Source: Ruminococcus sp.
GTDB lineage: Bacteria > Bacillota > Clostridia > Oscillospirales > Acutalibacteraceae
Reading direction: 5' to 3'
DNA: 45,317 bases
Assembly (NCBI GenBank): GCA_017473955.1
Contig: JAFUIK010000042.1
Span: 1-45,317 of the forward strand
The stretch's first letter is position 1. The number at the start of each line of letters is the position of its first letter. Below are positions 16,706-25,423 of the stretch, in pieces. Under the pieces are notes generated by a model. It was given only the letters and a program-made list of their open reading frames with translations. It was not told the origin of the DNA and did not search any database. The translations under genes and the position numbers were made by a program.

Positions 16706-17524
16706 TCAGACCAGTTCCTTGTAAATATCGTTTTTACGGATTTTTGTGATTTTAGCGGCTTCTTTAGCGGCATCTGTCGGACGCATACCGTCGTTTATAA
16801 ATTTTTCAGCCATTTTGACAGCATCTTCTAAGGTGAATTCTTCCTTTTCTACGTCTGTCTTGCCCTCTAAAATAAGGACAATTTCGCCCTTTAATGAGCC
16901 GTCACAATACTTTTCACACGCATCCTTTGTAGTGGTTCGGATAATCTCCTCGTGGAGCTTAGTAAGCTCTCTGGCGATTGTGAGCTTACGCTCGCCAAAG
17001 GCTTTGTATAAGTCCGTTAAAGTGTTAGGTAACTTATGCGGTGCTTCGTAGAAAATCATTGTGCGAGTTTCGTTTAACAGTGAGTCGAGATGCTCATTCC
17101 TGCTTTTTTTATTAACCGATAAAAAGCCCTCAAAACAAAAGCGACCGGTATAAAGACCTGACACGCAAAGTGCAGAAATAACTGCTGACGGACCGGGAAC
17201 TACAACAGTTTTGATTGAGTATTCTTCGCACTGTTTAATAAGCAATTCGCCGGGGTCAGATATGCACGGCATACCTGCGTCTGTGACTATAGCACAGCTT
17301 TCTCCCGCTTTAATTCGGTCACAAATAACTTGACCGCGATATTCTTTGTTGTGTTCAAAATAGCTCACCATCGGCTTTTTTATGCCGAAGTGGTTAAGGA
17401 GCTTTAGGGTAACTCGTGTGTCCTCTGCGGCGATAAAATCAACCTGCTCAAGAGTTTCAAGTGCACGCGGTGAGATGTCACCCAAATTTCCAATCGGAGT
17501 TCCGACAACGTATAAAATACTCAT
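16706..17524 (-). CDS. rsmI: 16S rRNA (cytidine1402-2'-O)-methyltransferase
   Basis: A 272-residue tetrapyrrole-methylase-fold enzyme that methylates the ribose of C1402 in the ribosomal P site. Motifs include YVVGTPIGNLGDI at the start, FIAAEDTR, VTDAGMPCISDPG and VPGPSAV. Its ATG overlaps the stop codon of the upstream methyltransferase gene (ATGA), so the two are coupled. Length is normal for the family. Confidence 0.95.
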   Translation of the reverse strand: MSILYVVGTPIGNLGDISPRALETLEQVDFIAAEDTRVTLKLLNHFGIKKPMVSYFEHNKEYRGQVICDRIKAGESCAIVTDAGMPCISDPGELLIKQCEEYSIKTVVVPGPSAVISALCVSGLYTGRFCFEGFLSVNKKSRNEHLDSLLNETRTMIFYEAPHKLPNTLTDLYKAFGERKLTIARELTKLHEEIIRTTTKDACEKYCDGSLKGEIVLILEGKTDVEKEEFTLEDAVKMAEKFINDGMRPTDAAKEAAKITKIRKNDIYKELV

Positions 17525-18279
17525 ATTCTGCCTTCTTTATATAATCCGTAAATTTCTTTCATTTCATTTGAGAAGTCGCCCTGCTCATTTTCTATAAAGA
17601 GAGTAGGGAGCACCTGCATAAAGCCTTTGTTTCCTTTATATCTGCCCTCAAGCAAAAAGAGCTTAGGCTCTTTATTTAGTCGCTGTTGTACAAGTCGCAG
17701 TCGTTTTGGCTCTATTTCAAATTTTCGCATACTTTCCATAACGTCAGTAAGTCTTTCAGGACGCTGACAGATACAAAATCTGCCCGAAAATTGCAGTAGC
17801 TTTGATGCTGCTTCGCAGATGTCATCAAGAGTACAGCTCTCTTCGTGTCTGGCGAGTAGCTTTTCCTCTTCGGGATTTACTATTCCTGTACCGCTTAGCT
17901 TATACGGAGGGTTACACACAACGAGGTTATAGTGACCAAAAGGAAGCGTACCCTTAAGGTTTTTTAAATCAGCGTTTAGCACAGTGATGCACTTGCAGTT
18001 TTCTCTGCCGTTTTCTATATTGTGAGCGATACTGCGACTAAGCATATCCACAGCGTTTTGCTGAATATCCAAAGCGACTATTTCCTCATACATTTTATCC
18101 CTTGTCCACAGTAGCGGCATAGTTCCGCAACCAGTGCCCAGTTCAACAACGCAGTCGCTTTTCTTAGGATTTGCAAAGTTAGCAAGTAAGATAGTATCTG
18201 TCGAAAAATGGTAGCTGTCGCTGACTATAATCTCGACACCGTTTCCTAGCGGTTCGAGCTTTTCAAACTCTTTTAGCAT
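17521..18279 (-). CDS. tRNA1(Val) (adenine37-N6)-methyltransferase-like protein
   Basis: A 252-residue SAM-dependent methyltransferase. ELGTGCGTMPLL is the SAM-binding motif I near residue 46 and VVCNPPY near residue 122 is the N6-adenine-methyltransferase catalytic motif. FSTDTILLANF near the start matches the TrmN6/YfiC (YabB) group, which often sits next to rsmI in Firmicutes as here. GGAGGTGAGC precedes the ATG. The exact tRNA target is inferred from family. Confidence 0.9.
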   Translation of the reverse strand: MLKEFEKLEPLGNGVEIIVSDSYHFSTDTILLANFANPKKSDCVVELGTGCGTMPLLWTRDKMYEEIVALDIQQNAVDMLSRSIAHNIENGRENCKCITVLNADLKNLKGTLPFGHYNLVVCNPPYKLSGTGIVNPEEEKLLARHEESCTLDDICEAASKLLQFSGRFCICQRPERLTDVMESMRKFEIEPKRLRLVQQRLNKEPKLFLLEGRYKGNKGFMQVLPTLFIENEQGDFSNEMKEIYGLYKEGRI

Positions 18280-18313
18280 CTGCTCACCTCCGAATTTCGT
18301 TTTAATAAAGTAC

Positions 18314-18342
18314 AGTATAACATATTAGAAAATTTATGTAAA
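18314..18342 (-). promoter_or_regulatory. Promoter of the trmN6-rsmI-folC unit
   Basis: On the minus strand TTTACA (18337-18342) and TATACT (18314-18319) are 17 bp apart. Confidence 0.65.
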
Positions 18343-18444
18343 TTAAAATTGTAGTAACGATGTAGGTATCGTCTAAAAAGCACTTCTTTTTGTGCTATAC
18401 ACACAGACAGCCACTCTATGTGACAATACTTTATTGCAAACAAA

Positions 18445-18474
18445 AAAGCCCGTGATAAAAATCACGAGCTCTTT
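18445..18474 (-). terminator. Terminator of the ferredoxin gene
   Basis: AAAGAGCTCGTGAT and ATCACGGGCTTT on the minus strand form a stem of about 11-12 bp with one mismatch, followed by TTTTTG. Confidence 0.82.
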
Positions 18475-18487
18475 GTACTAAGTAAAA

Positions 18488-18661
18488 TTAGCCCTCAGCA
18501 ATAGCTTCTACAGGGCACTGACCAGCACAAGCACCGCAGTCAACACAAGCGTCTGCGTCGATAGCGAACTTGCCATCATCCTCAGCGATAGCCTCGCAAG
18601 GGCACTGATCTGCACAAGCACCACAACCGATGCAAGTATCCTTATCAATTACGTAAGCCAT
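18488..18661 (-). CDS. 2[4Fe-4S] ferredoxin
   Basis: A 57-residue clostridial-type ferredoxin, MAYVIDKDTC at the start. It has two cluster-binding motifs, CIGCGACADQCP and CVDCGACAGQCP, in a tandem-duplicated fold, each CxxCxxCxxxC followed by a Pro. It carries low-potential electrons between oxidoreductases such as pyruvate:ferredoxin oxidoreductase and hydrogenases. AAGGAGG lies 10 bases upstream of the ATG. It has its own promoter and terminator, consistent with high independent expression. Confidence 0.96.
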   Translation of the reverse strand: MAYVIDKDTCIGCGACADQCPCEAIAEDDGKFAIDADACVDCGACAGQCPVEAIAEG

Positions 18662-18695
18662 TTAAATAAACCTCCTTATTAAATGATACAAGTAT

Positions 18696-18723
18696 ATTGT
18701 AGCATACTTTGCAAAAAAAGCAA
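18696..18723 (-). promoter_or_regulatory. Promoter of the ferredoxin gene
   Basis: On the minus strand TTGCTT (18718-18723) and TACAAT (18696-18701) are 16 bp apart; a TG two bases before the -10 suggests an extended -10. Confidence 0.55.
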
Positions 18724-18742
18724 TTATTTTGGAAAAAATTTT

Positions 18743-19609
18743 TTATTCCAAATCTTTGAGCTCGTCAAGCTCTTTCTTGTTAACCTTGATGTAGCCGTCT
18801 TTTAAGAGCTTAACTTCTTTAACCTTAAAGGTCTGCGGAGCGGCTTCGTCAGGGGTGTTATCCATCTTGACTTTAAGTGTTTGGGTAAGCAGGTTGTTTT
18901 CAACTACCAAGCCTTTTCCCATAGGAGTTTTGACGATAGCACCCACCTTAGGTGTACGCTTTAATAAATCAGTATATGCCTCCTGCTCATATTTAAGACA
19001 ACACATAAGTCTTCCGCAGGTGCCCGAAATTTTAACAGGGGAGAGGGAAAGTCCCTGCTCCTTTGCCATTTTGATGGATACAGGCTGGAACTCACCTAAA
19101 AAGCTCGAACAGCAAAACGGCTTTCCGCATACTCCAAGTCCGCCCAACATTTTAGCTTCGTCCCTGACGCCGATTTGTCTAAGCTCAATTCTTGTTCTGA
19201 AAACTGACGCGAGGTCTTTAACCAAAGCTCTAAAATCGACACGTCCGTCAGCAGTGAAGTAAAACATAATCTTTGAGTTATCAAAGGTATATTCAACGTC
19301 AACGAGCTTCATTTCGAGTCCGTGCTGGTTAACTAACTTCTCGCAGGTTTTTAAAGCATCCTTTTCTCTTAACTTGTTTTCTTCGAGATGTTTTAGGTCT
19401 TCATCAGTTGCTTTTCTAATAACCATTTTCAGCGGATGAACGATGTTTTCATCAGGTACTTCGCGATTACTCATAGCAACTTCGCCACACTCAACACCTC
19501 TGGCTGTTTCAACGATAACAGCTTCGCCTACATTGAATTTTATATCAACAGGGTCAAAGTAGTAAATTTTACCGACCTGTTTAAATCTTACTCCGATTAC
19601 CTCTGCCAT
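18743..19609 (-). CDS. ricT: PSP1-domain protein RicT (YaaT)
   Basis: A 288-residue cytosolic protein of the PSP1/YaaT family. In Bacillus subtilis RicT works with RicA and RicF in an Fe-S containing complex that aids RNase Y processing, sporulation and competence. Cysteine motifs GVCGKPFCCSSFL and GTCGRLMCCLKYE are conserved; VETARGVECGEV near the start is the PSP1 signature. AGGAGG lies 5 bases before the ATG at 19609; an upstream in-frame start is weaker. It overlaps holB by 13 bases, the order seen in many Firmicutes. Confidence 0.93.
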   Translation of the reverse strand: MAEVIGVRFKQVGKIYYFDPVDIKFNVGEAVIVETARGVECGEVAMSNREVPDENIVHPLKMVIRKATDEDLKHLEENKLREKDALKTCEKLVNQHGLEMKLVDVEYTFDNSKIMFYFTADGRVDFRALVKDLASVFRTRIELRQIGVRDEAKMLGGLGVCGKPFCCSSFLGEFQPVSIKMAKEQGLSLSPVKISGTCGRLMCCLKYEQEAYTDLLKRTPKVGAIVKTPMGKGLVVENNLLTQTLKVKMDNTPDEAAPQTFKVKEVKLLKDGYIKVNKKELDELKDLE

Positions 19610-20439
19610 GAAATCCTCCTGTATTCTCCGCACAGCCAAGTGGTCAAAAGTGCCATATTGACATTGCGGTCGGCTCTTATTATAGCTTTTGAACTCAGCT
19701 CAATAAGACCGATAATTCTTTGTCTTGTAAGTTTTTTTGCGATAGCTTTCGCTGTGTCGCTTTGTAAATTATTGCCGACTGATTGCGACAAGCCTTGTCT
19801 TAAATATTCACTCACCACGTTTAAGGTGTCCTTAAACACAACGCGGTTGTTAAGCTTTGCGGTAGCAAGCAGCAGCTTGTGCTCGTTTAAAGAAAGTATG
19901 CCCTCTACTATTTCGAGTGCAAGAGTAGAGGCTTGCTCATCAAACGCTTTTTCGTTTTTTAAAGTGAAAACCTGCACTCTCGATAGTATAGTCGAAAGCA
20001 TCTTTTTCTTGCTTTCAGCAGTTAGTATAAACAAGGTGCTCTGTGGCGGTTCTTCCAAAATTTTGAGAAAAGCGTTCTGCGAAATTTCAGGCATACACTT
20101 GTCCGTATCGTAAAGTATAAACACCTTGGTGTCAGCGTCATTCGGGATGATGCTCGCGTCCTTTATCAGTTCACGCACAGCTTCAACCGAGATTATGTTT
20201 GTTTTACCGCTTAGTTTTGGGGTGTAAATATCGCTGTGACCCATATTTTTAGCTTTGATGCAGTTTTTGCACACGCCGCAAGGACGAGTATCACTACTGC
20301 ACACAGCGTACATAGCTAAAAATTTTGCGGCATTTTGTCGCTTTTCTTGAGTACCGCCCTCAATCAAAACAGCGTGAGGCATACGGCGGTTACTTACTAA
20401 ATCGGAAAATGTGTCTTTGACATCTGAAAAATCGTTCAC
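19597..20439 (-). CDS. holB: DNA polymerase III delta' subunit
   Basis: A 280-residue clamp-loader subunit. The P-loop is degenerate (GGTQEKRQNAAK), as expected for a non-hydrolysing delta' subunit; the zinc module CGVCKNC, the KVFILYDTDKC stretch and LEEPP are conserved. The GTG at 20439 is preferred because GGGGAGG lies 7 bases upstream; a longer frame starts upstream of that site. It is coupled to ricT downstream. Confidence 0.9.
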   Translation of the reverse strand: MNDFSDVKDTFSDLVSNRRMPHAVLIEGGTQEKRQNAAKFLAMYAVCSSDTRPCGVCKNCIKAKNMGHSDIYTPKLSGKTNIISVEAVRELIKDASIIPNDADTKVFILYDTDKCMPEISQNAFLKILEEPPQSTLFILTAESKKKMLSTILSRVQVFTLKNEKAFDEQASTLALEIVEGILSLNEHKLLLATAKLNNRVVFKDTLNVVSEYLRQGLSQSVGNNLQSDTAKAIAKKLTRQRIIGLIELSSKAIIRADRNVNMALLTTWLCGEYRRISWQR

Positions 20440-20497
20440 CGCAATACCTCCCCTTGTTTTTTTTGAGTATAACATAAATAGCAATAAAAATCTATAA

Positions 20498-20965
20498 TTA
20501 TTTCAGTTTAACAATATTTGTAACAATGCCCTGCTCTGTGATGTCTATGTAAGCGTATGATGCGTAGTAACCACTCAAGGAACCGGGATTTAAGATGTAA
20601 AGCCCGTCATCATATTCACACAAAGCGTTGTGTGTATGACCATAAATAACAATGTCTGCCTTAGCCTCTCTTGCCGCACAGCAAAGCGGGTACAGGCTCA
20701 TTTTAACATTATACATATGGCCGTGGGTTATAAAAAGCTTTTTTCCTTCAATTACCCTTTCTTCAACAAGCGGTAGGGTTGAGCCTAAGTCGCAGTTGCC
20801 TTTAACGGCGATTACTGCCTTGTTTTGGTAGTACATTTTAATTTCGTCGAGCTCGTCCCTTGAGTCACCACAATGTATGATAATATCAGCGTCTTTTTGA
20901 GCATCAACAGCTTTTTTAAAATTGTAGAAATCTCCGTGGGTATCGGACACAACAAGTATTCTCAT
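20498..20965 (-). CDS. YfcE/MJ0936-type metallophosphodiesterase
   Basis: A 155-residue calcineurin-like phosphoesterase. Metal ligands are visible in order: SDTHGD near residue 7, HCGDS, GNCD, THGH and YGHTH. Short single-domain members cleave phosphodiesters; the natural substrate is unknown. AGGAGA precedes the ATG at 20965, which is preferred over an upstream in-frame start. It is 58 bases upstream of holB on the same strand and may be cotranscribed. Confidence 0.92.
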   Translation of the reverse strand: MRILVVSDTHGDFYNFKKAVDAQKDADIIIHCGDSRDELDEIKMYYQNKAVIAVKGNCDLGSTLPLVEERVIEGKKLFITHGHMYNVKMSLYPLCCAAREAKADIVIYGHTHNALCEYDDGLYILNPGSLSGYYASYAYIDITEQGIVTNIVKLK

Positions 20966-21022
20966 AAAATCTCCTGTCATAAAATGGGGCTTTGTGCATA
21001 GTATAATATCGAGGTGTTATAT

Positions 21023-21256
21023 ATGGCAAATAACGAGCAGATAAATTCACTCATAAACCAGCTCTCCCAGCGATTAAACGCTGATTCAAACGAAGTAAGA
21101 GCCGCTTTGCAAAAGGGCAATCTCGACAAGGTGCTTTCCAATATGGACAAAAAGCAGGCTGATAAAATCGGTGCTATTCTGTCAGACCCCGAGGAGTCCA
21201 AGAAGATTTTGTCCACTCCGCAGGCACAGGCTCTTATTAAAAAGCTAATGGGATAA
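21023..21256 (+). CDS. Small helical protein of unknown function (first of three)
   Basis: A 77-residue predicted all-helical soluble protein, starting MANNEQINSL. It contains DSNEVRAALQKGNLDKVLSN and ends STPQAQALIKKLMG. The ATG at 21023 follows GAGGTG by 6 bases. Its stop is immediately followed by the ATG of the next gene, so the pair are coupled. A TATAAT at 21002-21007 is a possible -10 but no -35 is clear. No family is recognised. Confidence 0.75.
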   Translation: MANNEQINSLINQLSQRLNADSNEVRAALQKGNLDKVLSNMDKKQADKIGAILSDPEESKKILSTPQAQALIKKLMG

Positions 21257-21628
21257 ATGGACGATTTATCCGCTAAAATAAGTCAAATTCTGAGTGACCC
21301 CCAAGCTTTACAGCAGATAAAAGGGCTTGGGGAACAGCTCGGTTTTCCAAGCACCTTAAATGAACCTAAGAAGGAAGAGCAAAAGGTTATAGAACAATCG
21401 CCAATAGGTAACGGCTTTTCGCCCGATATGCTCTCGATGCTGTCAAAACTTGCTCCTATGATGAGCAATATGAACAGCGAGGACGACACAACAAGGCTTT
21501 TAAAAGCTCTCAGACCTTTTCTTTCAGAAGAGCGAAAGAGAAAGCTAGATGAGGCATCAAAGCTCATAAAAATGCTGAAGCTCTTACCGCTTATAAAAGA
21601 TTTCGGTATACTCGATACACTGCTTTAA
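21257..21628 (+). CDS. Protein of unknown function (second of three)
   Basis: A 123-residue helical, soluble protein. Its N-terminal SAKISQILSDPQALQQIKGL resembles the ILSDPEESKKILSTPQAQAL stretch of the preceding protein, suggesting a shared short helical module. The middle is Pro/Gln/Asn rich, then Met-rich (SMLSKLAPMMSNM), and the C-terminus has RPFLSEERKRKLDEASKLIK. It directly abuts the gene before it and lies 9 bases before the next. Confidence 0.75.
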   Translation: MDDLSAKISQILSDPQALQQIKGLGEQLGFPSTLNEPKKEEQKVIEQSPIGNGFSPDMLSMLSKLAPMMSNMNSEDDTTRLLKALRPFLSEERKRKLDEASKLIKMLKLLPLIKDFGILDTLL

Positions 21629-21637
21629 GGAGGTATT

Positions 21638-21949
21638 ATGGCTGACAGGATGCAAGACGACGCGATGCAACGCTATAGACAGATGTACTCAAAAGCACAG
21701 CCCGAAAAAAGCCAAAATGAAACGGTATCGCATAATAAAAACGATAACAGCGACAAACCTCCTGTAGCACAAAAGGAAAATGTTAGCTTACATAAAGAGC
21801 AAAAGCCAAGTAAGAGTAAAAGCGACAGCGTGCTCGACATCTTTATGAAAGATAAAGAGAAGAGCTTAATTATTTTGCTGATAGTAATTTTGCTAAGCGA
21901 AAAGGCGGACACAACTCTTATTTTAGCGTTGATGTACCTAGTGATTTAA
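21638..21949 (+). CDS. Small C-terminally membrane-anchored protein (third of three)
   Basis: A 103-residue protein with a hydrophilic, Lys/Gln/Ser-rich N-terminal 75 residues and a C-terminal hydrophobic region (SLIILLIVILLSE, then TTLILALMYLVI). It looks like a tail-anchored or two-hairpin membrane protein. AAGGAGG precedes the ATG. It ends one base before the proA stop on the opposite strand, with no visible terminator between. No family is recognised. Confidence 0.7.
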   Translation: MADRMQDDAMQRYRQMYSKAQPEKSQNETVSHNKNDNSDKPPVAQKENVSLHKEQKPSKSKSDSVLDIFMKDKEKSLIILLIVILLSEKADTTLILALMYLVI

Positions 21950-23194
21950 TTATCTTACCTGACCGTCACCGCGGATAATGTACTTTGTAGAAACAAGGTT
22001 TTCAAGACCCATAGGGCCACGAGCGTGTAATTTCTGGGTTGAAATACCGATTTCGGCACCTAAGCCGAACTGTCCGCCGTCAGTAAAACGGGTTGATGCG
22101 TTTACATAAACTGCTGATGAATCAACGCGGTTTAAAAAGCTCTCAGCGTTTTTATAGTTTTCTGTTATTATTACTTCACTGTGACCGCTGGAGTACTCAG
22201 CGATGTGGTTAATAGCTTCATCAAGAGAAGCCACGACCTTAACAGCTAAGATGTAGTCTAAAAACTCGGTTTTATAGTCATCGTCAGTTGAGAGCTTTGC
22301 GTTATCGCCCAGAATTTTAACGGTTTTTTCGCAACCTCTTATCTCTACGTTCTTTTCTTTTAATTTATCGTAAATCGCAGGCAGAGCTTTGTCTGCGATT
22401 TTTTCGTGTACAAGTAAGGTTTCAAGTGCGTTACAAACGGAAACTCGTGAGGTTTTTGCGTTAAATACAATTGAGCTTGCCATTTCGATGTAAGCACTTT
22501 CGTCAACAAAAGCGTGGCAGTTTCCGACGCCTGTTTCAATCACCGGAACCTTTGCATTTTCTACAACAGCTCTGATAAGACCAGCACCGCCTCGTGGGAT
22601 AAGCACATCTAAGTATTCAGTAAGACCCATAAGCTCAAGGGAGCTTGTACGTGTTGTGTCTTCAACAAGGTTGATGCAGTCGCTTGGTAAGCCTGCTTTT
22701 TTTATAGCTTCTCTCATAACCTTGACGATAGCCTTGTTTGAGTTTATGGCTTCCTTGCCGCCTCTGAGAATTACGCAGTTGCCTGCTTTAAGGCACAGAG
22801 CAGCCGCATCAGCGGTAACGTTAGGACGTGACTCAAAAATGATGCCGATGACACCAAGAGGCACTGTCACCTTTGATATATCAAGACCGTTAGAGAGCTT
22901 GTTGCCACTAAGTACTTTGCCAACAGGGTCAGCCATAGCAACAATTTCATCAACACCGCAAGCGATGCCTTTAATGCGGTCTAAATCTAAACGCAATCTG
23001 TCAATCATAGCATCTGACAAACCGTTTTCCTTAGCGTTTTCAATGTCAATATTATTCTGCTCGATGATGTAATCAGCGTTTGCAACAAGAGCAGCAGATA
23101 TATTTTTTAAAGCCTCGTTTTTCTCTGGTTTTGCAACAGAAAGTACAGTAGATGCTTTTTTAGCGTTAATTCCGAGTTCTTTTACTGTTAACAT
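21950..23194 (-). CDS. proA: Glutamate-5-semialdehyde dehydrogenase
   Basis: A 414-residue NADPH-dependent enzyme of the aldehyde dehydrogenase superfamily, second step of proline synthesis. GVIGIIFESRPNVTADAAAL and LCLKAGNCVILRGGKEA are family signatures; the catalytic cysteine lies in SRVSVCNALETLL. AAGGTGAT precedes the ATG. It begins 4 bases after the proB stop, forming the proBA operon. No P5C reductase gene is in the window. Confidence 0.96.
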   Translation of the reverse strand: MLTVKELGINAKKASTVLSVAKPEKNEALKNISAALVANADYIIEQNNIDIENAKENGLSDAMIDRLRLDLDRIKGIACGVDEIVAMADPVGKVLSGNKLSNGLDISKVTVPLGVIGIIFESRPNVTADAAALCLKAGNCVILRGGKEAINSNKAIVKVMREAIKKAGLPSDCINLVEDTTRTSSLELMGLTEYLDVLIPRGGAGLIRAVVENAKVPVIETGVGNCHAFVDESAYIEMASSIVFNAKTSRVSVCNALETLLVHEKIADKALPAIYDKLKEKNVEIRGCEKTVKILGDNAKLSTDDDYKTEFLDYILAVKVVASLDEAINHIAEYSSGHSEVIITENYKNAESFLNRVDSSAVYVNASTRFTDGGQFGLGAEIGISTQKLHARGPMGLENLVSTKYIIRGDGQVR

Positions 23195-23198
23195 ATAA

Positions 23199-23987
23199 TC
23201 ACCTTTGTCCTTTGAATAATGTGCCGACCTTTTTGCCGTCTTCTAAAACATCGTATAAAATCTTAGGATTTTCACCGTTTAGTACAATGCAGTCGATGCC
23301 CTGAGAGGTAACGTGTTGTGCGGCTTTAAGCTTTGTAGCCATACCGCCTGTACCGCGGTTGGAGCCAGAGCCGTGAGCCATATCCATAATCTCGTCGGTT
23401 ATGTTATCAACCACATCAATATGTTTAGCATCCTTGTTAGTGCGAGGGTTGTCGGTGTAAAGTCCGTCTATATCGGTTAAGATAACGAGTGTGTCAGCGT
23501 TTATAAGATTTGAAACAATAGCTGAAAGCATATCGTTATCACCGAAGTTGTTGCCTTCTAACTCATCAATAGCAACGGTATCGTTTTCGTTTACAATAGG
23601 GATAATGCCCATCTTAAGAAGTGTGTCAAAAGTATTAAGTACGTTCTCCTTTTTATGGTCGGAGTCAACCGAATACTTTGTCAAAAGCACCTGAGCAACC
23701 GTGTTGTTGTATTCAGAGAAAAACTTGTCGTACATAAACATCAGCTCGCACTGACCAACAGCCGCCAGTGCCTGCTTTTCTCTTGTAGTATCAGGACGAG
23801 AGGGCAGTCCGAGCTTTCCCATACCGACACCGATAGCACCCGAACTAACAAGCACAACCTCGTGGCCGTAATTTCTTAAATCCGACAGCACCTTGCACAG
23901 TGTGTCAACACGTCTCAAATTTATCTTACCGTTTTCATATGTAAGGGTGGATGTACCAACCTTTATAACAATTCTTTTTTTATCCAT
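23199..23987 (-). CDS. proB: Glutamate 5-kinase (without PUA domain)
   Basis: A 262-residue amino acid kinase, first step of proline synthesis. Motifs are KVGTSTLT at the start, SSGAIGVGMGKLG, NENDTVAIDEL, FGDNDMLSAIV and GTGGMATKLKAA. It ends after the kinase domain; the C-terminal PUA domain present in many bacteria is absent, as in several other Clostridia. A hairpin AGCTAC/GTAGCT (24003-24021) lies in its leader. Feedback inhibition by proline is expected from the family. Confidence 0.95.
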   Translation of the reverse strand: MDKKRIVIKVGTSTLTYENGKINLRRVDTLCKVLSDLRNYGHEVVLVSSGAIGVGMGKLGLPSRPDTTREKQALAAVGQCELMFMYDKFFSEYNNTVAQVLLTKYSVDSDHKKENVLNTFDTLLKMGIIPIVNENDTVAIDELEGNNFGDNDMLSAIVSNLINADTLVILTDIDGLYTDNPRTNKDAKHIDVVDNITDEIMDMAHGSGSNRGTGGMATKLKAAQHVTSQGIDCIVLNGENPKILYDVLEDGKKVGTLFKGQR

Positions 23988-24039
23988 AGTAAACCTCTTT
24001 TTAGCTACAGCTATGGTAGCTCAAAATTCTCCACATATC

Positions 24040-24067
24040 ATTATACTATATATTTGTCAAAAATCAA
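24040..24067 (-). promoter_or_regulatory. Promoter of proBA
   Basis: On the minus strand TTGATT (24062-24067) and TATAAT (24040-24045) are 16 bp apart. An overlapping TTGACA lies too close to the same -10 to serve with it. Confidence 0.55.
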
Positions 24068-24107
24068 ATGATAAATTATCAAAGCATAATTGTGAACTAT
24101 TTGTATA

Positions 24108-24136
24108 TTTACAAAGGGGAAAACTTAGGCTATACT
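24108..24136 (+). promoter_or_regulatory. Promoter of hflX
   Basis: TTTACA (24108-24113) and TATACT (24131-24136) have a 17-bp spacer, 27 bases before the chosen start. Confidence 0.65.
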
Positions 24137-24163
24137 TAAACTATAAAAAGATTTGGAGTGCTT

Positions 24164-25411
24164 ATGGAAAATACATTGGAAGTAAAACCAACACGTGCCT
24201 TGCTTGTCAGTGTTGACACAGGTGATTTTGATGCAGAAAGTTCATTGTCAGAGCTGTTCGAGCTTGCTAAAAGTGCAGGAGCAGACCCGCTTTTAAGCAT
24301 TGAACAAAAGCTAAGCCACTTAGAGCCCGGCACTTGTGTAGGTAGCGGTAAGCTGATTGAAATTAAACAAGCGTGTGAGCTACACGAAATCGAGCTTTTG
24401 ATTTTTGATTTAGAGCTTTCACCTGTGCAAATTCGTAATATCGAAACAGCGACAGACGTTCGAACTATCGACCGCACAATGCTGATTTTGGATATCTTTG
24501 CCCAGCGTGCTAAATCCAAAGAGGGTAAGCTACAGGTTGAGCTTGCTCAGCTTAAATATATGTTACCGCGATTAACAGGTAAGGGTGTTGAGATGTCGCG
24601 ACTTGGTGGCGGTATCGGTACTCGTGGCCCTGGTGAAACAAAATTAGAAACCGACAAGCGTCACATCCGTCGCAGAATGGAAACTTTAAAAGAACAGCTT
24701 AAAGAGGTTGAACAGCACCGAGAGCAGCTTCGACGCAGACGCAAAAAAGACAATGTCATAACTGTAGCGATTGTCGGCTATACAAACGCAGGAAAGTCAA
24801 CCTTGATGAACTTTTTAACCGAGGCTGGGGTACTCGCTCAGGACAAGCTGTTTGCAACCTTAGACCCGACCTCGCGAGCTTTGAAATTGCCAAACGGTGT
24901 GTCGGTTATGATGATTGACACCGTAGGACTCGTCAGACGTTTACCACACCACTTGGTAGAAGCGTTCAAGTCAACCTTGGAAGAAGCGGCTTTGGCTGAC
25001 ATCATACTTAACGTTTGTGATGCAAGCAGTGACGAAGCATCACTTCATTTGGATGTTACAGAAAAGCTTCTAGTGAGCTTGGGCTGTGTTGATACACCGA
25101 TTGTACCTGTGCTTAATAAATGCGATTTGTTAAGCGACGATATGGATATTATGCGTATTTCTAATGCTGTTAAAATCAGTGCTAAACACGGCACGGGTAT
25201 TGACAAGCTTTTAAAAGCGATTGAAGATAACCTGCCTTTAAGAGTCAAGTGCGTTAAGCTTTTGTTCCCGTTTGATAAAGCAGGACTTGCGGCGGCTTTA
25301 AGAAAAAACTCAACCGTAAATTCTGAAGAATACACAGCGGACGGGGTAGAAGTTGAAGCGATTATCGACGAAGCAACCTACGGCAGGCTTAGAGAATATG
25401 TAATTGAGTAA
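24164..25411 (+). CDS. hflX: GTPase HflX
   Basis: A 415-residue ribosome-binding GTPase that splits stalled or heat-damaged 70S ribosomes. The N-terminal HflX domain includes LARLT-type PRLTGKGVEMSRLGGGIG and GPGETKLETDKRHIRRR, then a basic coiled coil, then the G domain with GYTNAGKST, DTVGLVRRLPH and NKCD. GGAG lies 5 bases before the ATG at 24164; the GTG at 24158 is too close to it. The next gene follows after 12 bases from the stop. Confidence 0.95.
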   Translation: MENTLEVKPTRALLVSVDTGDFDAESSLSELFELAKSAGADPLLSIEQKLSHLEPGTCVGSGKLIEIKQACELHEIELLIFDLELSPVQIRNIETATDVRTIDRTMLILDIFAQRAKSKEGKLQVELAQLKYMLPRLTGKGVEMSRLGGGIGTRGPGETKLETDKRHIRRRMETLKEQLKEVEQHREQLRRRRKKDNVITVAIVGYTNAGKSTLMNFLTEAGVLAQDKLFATLDPTSRALKLPNGVSVMMIDTVGLVRRLPHHLVEAFKSTLEEAALADIILNVCDASSDEASLHLDVTEKLLVSLGCVDTPIVPVLNKCDLLSDDMDIMRISNAVKISAKHGTGIDKLLKAIEDNLPLRVKCVKLLFPFDKAGLAAALRKNSTVNSEEYTADGVEVEAIIDEATYGRLREYVIE

Positions 25412-25423
25412 GGAGTGTGTATT

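Noticed and set aside
19436-20113. Long plus-strand open frame of 225 codons
   Set aside because: It lies antisense to ricT and holB, both clearly real, and has no ribosome binding site or homology by eye.
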